NCBI GenBank assembly: GCA_025360015.1
Contig: JANYCZ010000032.1
Span: 86,890-150,889 of the forward strand
Direction: 5' to 3'
Length of the DNA stretch: 64,000 nucleotides
Source: Verrucomicrobiota bacterium
GTDB taxonomy: Bacteria > Verrucomicrobiota > Verrucomicrobiia > Verrucomicrobiales > Verrucomicrobiaceae
In this document: piece by piece, positions 59,436 to 64,000 of the stretch
How positions within the stretch are numbered: the first letter of the stretch is position 1
How the letters are laid out: each line of letters starts with the position of its first letter
Made by a program: the position numbers and the translations under genes
Notes under the pieces: generated by a model
What the model saw: only the letters and a program-made list of their open reading frames with translations
Database searches by the model: none
Told to the model about the DNA's origin: nothing

Positions 59436-61154
59436 TCACGCCCGCCCCGTCACCGGCGTCGTGCGCTTGTCATCGTCACGGAAGAACTTCTCCATCCGCT
59501 CGCGCAGGTCGGCGTAGAAATTGCGGGACATCTCCTCGATCGCCTCGGCCGTGTTCCTGACACCGCTCTTGGCGGCCAGCTCCCGCGCCAGGCGGCTCCG
59601 CTCTTCAAAGTCGCGCTCCAAGTCCATGAGATACACCAGGAACTCCTTGGCCGAGCGCGCCCCATCCACACTGGTGACCAGCGAACGCTCCAGCGTTTTG
59701 TTCCGTGTGAGGTTCAGCAGCTTGCTCTCGCTCAGCTCCTTCATCTGGCGGCTGAATCCTTCCATGAAGGCCTTGCGCTCGCCTTCAAAACCCATTTCTT
59801 CGCGGTCCAGCAGGGTGTCATACGGGCCGGGCTTGGAGAAAAATTTCATGATCAGGGGAATCGTGTCCACCAGCATGAAGAGCAGCGTCAGCACCAGATA
59901 CGCCACGAGTGCAAACGTGCCGCCCTGCGCGCCTTGCTCAAACAGTTCATGCAGCGCCAGCGTCTGCGTCAACAGATCCCGGCGCGGTTCCGCACGAATG
60001 CCGGAGATGCGCGTGTCCTCGTCTTTGATGAGCTGGGTGATCTCTGTGTGCAGATTCTTCTGCTGCAGCAGCAGCGCATCGATCTGTGTCTTCAGCGTCT
60101 CGCGGATGGCATTCTGCTGGCCCACAAACTGGTCCGCCTGCTCCGTCTGCACCTTTTGCTTCAGCGCCGAGATGCGGTCCTGCTCCGCCTTGTTGCGCGC
60201 CGCTTCTTCGGCGGCCTTCACATCCAGAGCGGTGTTCACTCCATCCTCAGCGGCTTTGATTTCTGCCACCAGCGCGGTGCGGTTCTTCGTCATCGTGTCC
60301 AGCACGCCGCTGAGGCGGGCGGACTCCGCACGCCGCCAGGTGAGCTGGTCTTCCTGAATGCTCTTGGCACGCGGCCCCAGGCCGATCATACCGCTGCGCT
60401 GCCCGTTCACCTCGCGCTCAAATTCCGTCTGCCAGTGGTTAAGCTCCTCGGCGATCTTTTGGTAGTCCTTGCTCAGCGTGGCCATCTCCGTGTCCATCGC
60501 AGTCAGGCGGGTGGTCCCCGGAGCCACCGCATCAGCAATCTTGGCCTCACGTGCAGCCTTCATGGCCTTCTCATCATCCGTCAGCGGCTTTTCCACCGGC
60601 TTGCCATTCTCATCCAGGAACTTCGCATGGAAGGTCGCGTTCCAGTTCTCACGCTGCGTGGCGATCTCTGCCTCCAGCGGCACAATGCGCGCCTCCACGG
60701 CGACCTTCTGCTGCTTAGAGACTTCACGTGCCGCTTCGATCTCACTCTGACGGTGCTTTTCCACGACCGACGAAATGGTGTCCTTGAATAGCAGCAGCGT
60801 CAGCGGATGCGAAATCGTCACCCCCATCAGCGCCGCCACCACCAGGCGCAGCGAGAACTGCGAAATCTTGCGGAAGAAGCCCTGATACGCGCGATATGTC
60901 GCCAGCAGCGCACGGTCCACCGTCAGAATGATGAACGACCACACCAGCGACACCGGCGCAATAATGTACCAGTTGTCCGTCAGCGTACTCATGGCATACG
61001 CGCAGGCGATGACGGCAAACGTCGAAGGCACCAGCACCGTCGCGCCAAAGGCCGCATACTTCCGCCGCTCCCACGCCGGGCAGGCATCGAGATTGTCAGA
61101 GGAGGCGGCGGAGAGCCAGAAGAAGACGCGTTCGATGCGTTGTAGGAGATTCAT
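59436..61154 (-). CDS. DUF4407 membrane protein with long coiled coil
   Basis: 572 residues. Helices at about 35-60, 63-82 and 97-118 (VVAALMGVTISHPLTLLLFK) and a fourth at about 430-455 (FALVAYLVLTLLFMLVDTIP) enclose a long polar region, 125-420, of heptad-like Lys/Glu/Ala/Leu coiled coil. This is the layout of the DUF4407 family, found in Bacteroidetes, Verrucomicrobia and Actinobacteria. The C-terminal part, 460-572, is cytoplasmic and charged (EEMSRNFYADLRERMEKFFR). Function unknown; possibly an envelope scaffold. It is divergent from the ATE-like gene. Confidence 0.8.
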   Translation of the reverse strand: MNLLQRIERVFFWLSAASSDNLDACPAWERRKYAAFGATVLVPSTFAVIACAYAMSTLTDNWYIIAPVSLVWSFIILTVDRALLATYRAYQGFFRKISQFSLRLVVAALMGVTISHPLTLLLFKDTISSVVEKHRQSEIEAAREVSKQQKVAVEARIVPLEAEIATQRENWNATFHAKFLDENGKPVEKPLTDDEKAMKAAREAKIADAVAPGTTRLTAMDTEMATLSKDYQKIAEELNHWQTEFEREVNGQRSGMIGLGPRAKSIQEDQLTWRRAESARLSGVLDTMTKNRTALVAEIKAAEDGVNTALDVKAAEEAARNKAEQDRISALKQKVQTEQADQFVGQQNAIRETLKTQIDALLLQQKNLHTEITQLIKDEDTRISGIRAEPRRDLLTQTLALHELFEQGAQGGTFALVAYLVLTLLFMLVDTIPLIMKFFSKPGPYDTLLDREEMGFEGERKAFMEGFSRQMKELSESKLLNLTRNKTLERSLVTSVDGARSAKEFLVYLMDLERDFEERSRLARELAAKSGVRNTAEAIEEMSRNFYADLRERMEKFFRDDDKRTTPVTGRA

Positions 61155-61234
61155 GGACGTGGGAGACTGCCGGATTCTGAGTGTGCGGGTCGGGGCGGGA
61201 TTGTCAATCTGCGGGACTGGATTATTGAACCCCT

Positions 61235-61906
61235 ATGACGCCAGCGCTCGACGATGCATTCATCTGCGATTCCGTTCCTGCGGAAGTGATGGATCAGGCC
61301 TGGGCGGCAGGCTGGCGGCATTTCGGCAGGCATTTCTTTCGGTACAGCACACAGCGGGCCAACGACGGCAGCCTTCAAACGATCACGCCGCTGCGCATCG
61401 ATCTCGCGTCCTGCACCTTCACCAAAAGCCAGCGCCGCGTCCTGAACAAAAACGCCGACCTGCGCACTGAAATCGCCCCTGCCGCCATCGACGGCGAACT
61501 TCGCGCCCTCTTCCAGCGCCACAAGCAGCGCTTCACCCACAACATCCCCGACAGCCTCGAAACCTTCCTCGGCCCCGATCCCGCCCACGGCCCCTGCGAA
61601 TGCCGCATGCTCCGCGTCTTCGACGGCCCTCGCCTCATCGCCGCCAGCTTCTTCGACATAGGCCAGCAGTCCGCCTCCAGCGTTTACGGCCTCTTCGAGC
61701 CCGAATACTCCAAACGCAGTCTCGGCATCTTCACCCTGCTTCTAGAAATCCAGCACTGCCGCACCTCCGGCCTCCACCACCTCTACTCCGGCTACGCCAC
61801 CCATGAGCCCAGCGTGTACGATTACAAAAAGCAGTTCCTCCACACCCAATACCTCGACTGGACCGCAGCCGCGTGGCTCCCAGGACAAGGTGCCGGGGTC
61901 TCCTGA
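61235..61906 (+). CDS. Arginyl/leucyl-tRNA--protein transferase-like protein (ATE C-terminal domain)
   Basis: 223 residues. The ATE/Bpt C-terminal fold is recognisable: TFTKSQRRVLNKNADL, then SVYGLFEPEYSKRSLGIFTL followed by HLYSGYATHEPSVYDYKKQF. In the N-degron pathway these GNAT-fold enzymes add an amino acid to N-terminal acidic residues. The N-terminal ATE domain with its CxxC region is not present here, the protein being only about 220 residues, so either the family is shorter in this lineage or it is a divergent member. Cytoplasmic. Its stop lies 50 bp from the transposase stop. Confidence 0.75.
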   Translation: MTPALDDAFICDSVPAEVMDQAWAAGWRHFGRHFFRYSTQRANDGSLQTITPLRIDLASCTFTKSQRRVLNKNADLRTEIAPAAIDGELRALFQRHKQRFTHNIPDSLETFLGPDPAHGPCECRMLRVFDGPRLIAASFFDIGQQSASSVYGLFEPEYSKRSLGIFTLLLEIQHCRTSGLHHLYSGYATHEPSVYDYKKQFLHTQYLDWTAAAWLPGQGAGVS

Positions 61907-61956
61907 CCCCGTGCACTGACTCGCACGCCACCGGAGTCGGGTTAGACCTAACGCCG

Positions 61957-63411
61957 CTAAGCAATCGTGGTGACGGCAAGGTTTTTGGGGATGGAGAACG
62001 AAGTGGGGTTCATCATTCGCGGCCATTTGTCCACCGGGCGACGGACCTTGCGCTGGCAAGTTCTTAATCGGCGTGGTGGCAAGGCCGCTTCTGCTATCTG
62101 AACACGCACTCGTCTGACCAGTTCGCCCTGGGCATGTCTGTCCATGAGCCCCTCTGACGACTGCAGCACCAAGAACAGGGCCGCAGTGTATTCCTGACAC
62201 AGCGCAAAGCTGATGCGCACTGCGCCTGCCTGCCGCACTGCTTTGTCCTGCGAGACTTCCGCAATGGCCAGACGCTCTTCGGCCAGCAACGAACAGGCGA
62301 TCATCATGGCAGCCACCTGCTGCGCCGCTGTCTCGGTGCGCTGCCCTGCCAGCAGGTTGCCTTGGTTGACCTGAAGTTTGAGCTCCTTGTAAAAAAGCTC
62401 CTGCTCCCAGCGCCGTGCATAGAGCTCCAGCAACTGCTCTGCGCTGGCCTGCTGTTCACTGAGGCTGGTCCACAGTCTGACTTCCGCCCACTGGCCATTG
62501 CCGCACTGTATGCGCCCGCGCACCTCACGCACGGTAAGCTGGCTGACTTTCTGGGGCGGATGCTTGCGCGGCCTGCCCCGCGCCTTGGCCGGCGACTCAA
62601 CGGGCTGTTGAAGCTCTCCATCCCCGACTGCGGCAGGCTCACGTTCGCGCAAGGTCACCGTGACTTGCGCGCTGCCATCACTGCAAGGCCGCTGGACTTT
62701 GACATTGAGCTTGTCCCGCACGCGCACCAAAAAGTGGCTGCTGCGGGTCTCACACTGCCTTTGCAGCTCTTGCAGCATGGGCGCCTGGCCGTAGTAACGG
62801 TCCAAAATCAACAGGCTCTTTTCTGGCAGCGACTCCCACAGCGGCTGGCAGAGTTTTTTTTCGCTCAGCGCCCCAAAGGCCATGGCAACGCCCAGCGGCG
62901 CATGCGTGCCCAGCTCCACCAGCACGCTGGCTGAGAGCTTGGCAAAAGCAGCCTCTCCTCGCCGCGTGGCCACCTTGGCCACCTCCGCGTTGATCTGCAG
63001 AGTGTTGAGCAGATCGAACTGCGTGCCGTCAATGCCCACCAGCAACAGGCCTGCAAAGAAGCAGTCCGGATGCTGGCCCTGCCTCGCCATGGGTCTGAGG
63101 GCATGGCGCATGACGGTGATGAAGGGTGCAAGCTGCATGTGCGCGCGGCGCTGACTTAAAGCCGAACTGCTTACCCGCACAGCAAAATAGCGCCGCATGA
63201 TGTGCTGCAGGCTGCCGCAGGGATGCAGGCACTGCGCCGTCAGGCCCGCGATGATCTGCCAGCCCAGAAGCTTCTGCCGCGGCCCCTGATGACAGCCCTC
63301 AACAAACCCGGGCAGTTCCAGCAACCTTTGATCCATCCAACGCCAGAGCCTCGCCTGAAGAGAGGGTTCAAAATCTGCGGGCTGAGAATCATGGATGGAT
63401 GCTGTGTGCAT
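61957..63411 (-). mobile_element. IS4-family transposase
   Basis: 484 residues, apparently intact. DDE residues can be placed: LVGIDGTQFDLL (first Asp), LLILDRYYGQAP (second Asp) and LYARRWEQELFYKELKLQVN, the Y-x-x-R-W-x-x-E signature of IS4-type enzymes (Glu). The N-terminal region RQKLLGWQIIAGLTAQC is typical. Terminal inverted repeats could not be fixed by eye; the left end must lie between 61907 and 61956 and the right end near 63420. The element sits between the ATE gene and a toxin-like fragment whose 3' end it abuts. Confidence 0.88.
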
Positions 63412-63421
63412 CCACCTTCAG

Positions 63422-63937
63422 TTAACCGTGCAGTTCATTTGTACAGCGCTCTTTTTCAACGCCTCCTCTTTTGCTTAGCGGCATTAAAGCTAAGGCGACT
63501 CCAGCTTGGCCTGCTTGGTTGTTATTATTATACCAATTTACAAGTGCTCGTGCCTTACTGGCTGGTGGACTGTTCCGAAAAGACGGATCAACCAAAAGCT
63601 TCTGCATCGCAGAGGTGATTGCTCCATGATCCGCTTTAGACAGCGCAACCGCCGCCACATCTCCCAACGAATAATTTGCAGGCAGACCACCGGTCCTACC
63701 TAGCAGCATCTCCATCACCGATTTCGGCACGATGTGATGGGCCTCCATGTCCGCCGATTTGATCTGCCGCCGAGTGGCAGAAGAAGTGAGCAACGGTGTC
63801 CAAAGTCCCGGCGCAAAACTGCCTCTGAGGGGGCTTGCGCAAGCATTGCAGCGCATCTCGCAGGTTCGTTTTTTTGGCAGGCACAGGGGTGCGCGCGCCC
63901 CTTCTTCGAGGCTGCCACGGCCGTGCCAACCGCTCAA
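63422..63937 (-). pseudogene. Gene fragment with HHIVP nuclease-like motif, truncated next to the IS
   Basis: A frame of 171 codons; the credible part is about residues 60-157. ADMEAHHIVPKSVMEMLLG followed by the HG in LSKADHGAI recalls HNH/AHH-type nuclease domains at the C-terminus of polymorphic toxins. The N-terminal 60 residues look non-coding and two other frames are open there, which suggests a frameshift or that the start lies elsewhere. The stop codon at 63422 lies at the probable edge of the IS, so the last residues may come from the element. I cannot tell whether the domain was ever functional here. Confidence 0.35.
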
Positions 63938-64000
63938 AAAAGCACCGGGAACAACTTGACTTCGGAGGGGCTCAAAATTTTTGTTTTTATGCCCTCCACT

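Noticed and set aside
61941..61952. GTTAGACCTAAC near the transposase 3' end, which fits attC-type core boxes back to back
   Set aside because: A 12-bp palindrome with no hairpin arms around it; more likely part of the IS end or chance.
1..64000. CRISPR arrays, rRNA genes, tmRNA and riboswitches
   Set aside because: Looked for regularly spaced repeats and known conserved RNA cores; only one tRNA was found.

Overview
The window almost certainly comes from a Prosthecobacter species (Verrucomicrobia). The decisive evidence is a bacterial tubulin operon at 32741-36301: btubA, btubB and a TPR/kinesin-light-chain-like gene. This set is known essentially only from that genus. The rest fits: high-GC coding DNA, Tat-targeted DUF1501 proteins paired with DUF1549/DUF1553 cytochrome-like proteins (typical of Planctomycetes-Verrucomicrobia), large secreted multidomain proteins, and lineage-wide housekeeping genes (rpoZ, smpB, accA, trpE, gmd).

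Layout. 1-2018: end of an exopolysaccharide export locus (Wza-like protein, cut by the window edge, and an outer-membrane barrel). 2518-5178: dCMP deaminase, a decayed gene, gmd, rpoZ and smpB. 5297-6797: an accessory patch with a DUF2314-ankyrin gene whose stop codon lies in an attC-like integron recombination site. 6865-13491: aldo/keto reductase, two paralogous MFS transporters flanking a ParB-like protein, an FmdB-like protein and an RsmB-type rRNA methyltransferase. 13617-18229: a Pls/PosA-type single-module NRPS overlapping its own phosphopantetheinyl transferase. 18315-20808: a conserved unknown, a LysM membrane protein and accA. 20873-25924: two autotransporters with the same barrel but unrelated passengers, each preceded by the same GC-rich palindrome, behind a LuxR-type regulator. 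25970-32658: an EptA-type transferase, small genes, thrH, trpE and nagZ.

32741-44893 is all on the minus strand. In transcription order it holds a DUF1549/DUF1553 protein, a DUF1501 protein, an unknown membrane protein, an AT-rich gap, a membrane-anchored double pseudokinase, a short overlapping ORF, btubA, btubB and bklc. The pseudokinase stop, the short ORF and the btubA start overlap end to end. I infer that the pseudokinase may be co-transcribed with the tubulins.

44987-55394: an esterase, a 2570-residue secreted protein with YHYH, DUF1566, choice-of-anchor and sulfatase-like domains, tRNA-Lys, a HAD hydrolase and a lipoprotein. 55538-61906: a second DUF1549/DUF1553 + DUF1501 pair (convergent here), a DUF4407 protein and an ATE-type transferase. 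61957-63937: an IS4-type transposase against a fragment with an HHIVP nuclease-like motif.

All calls come from reading the translated sequence by eye. No database search was run.
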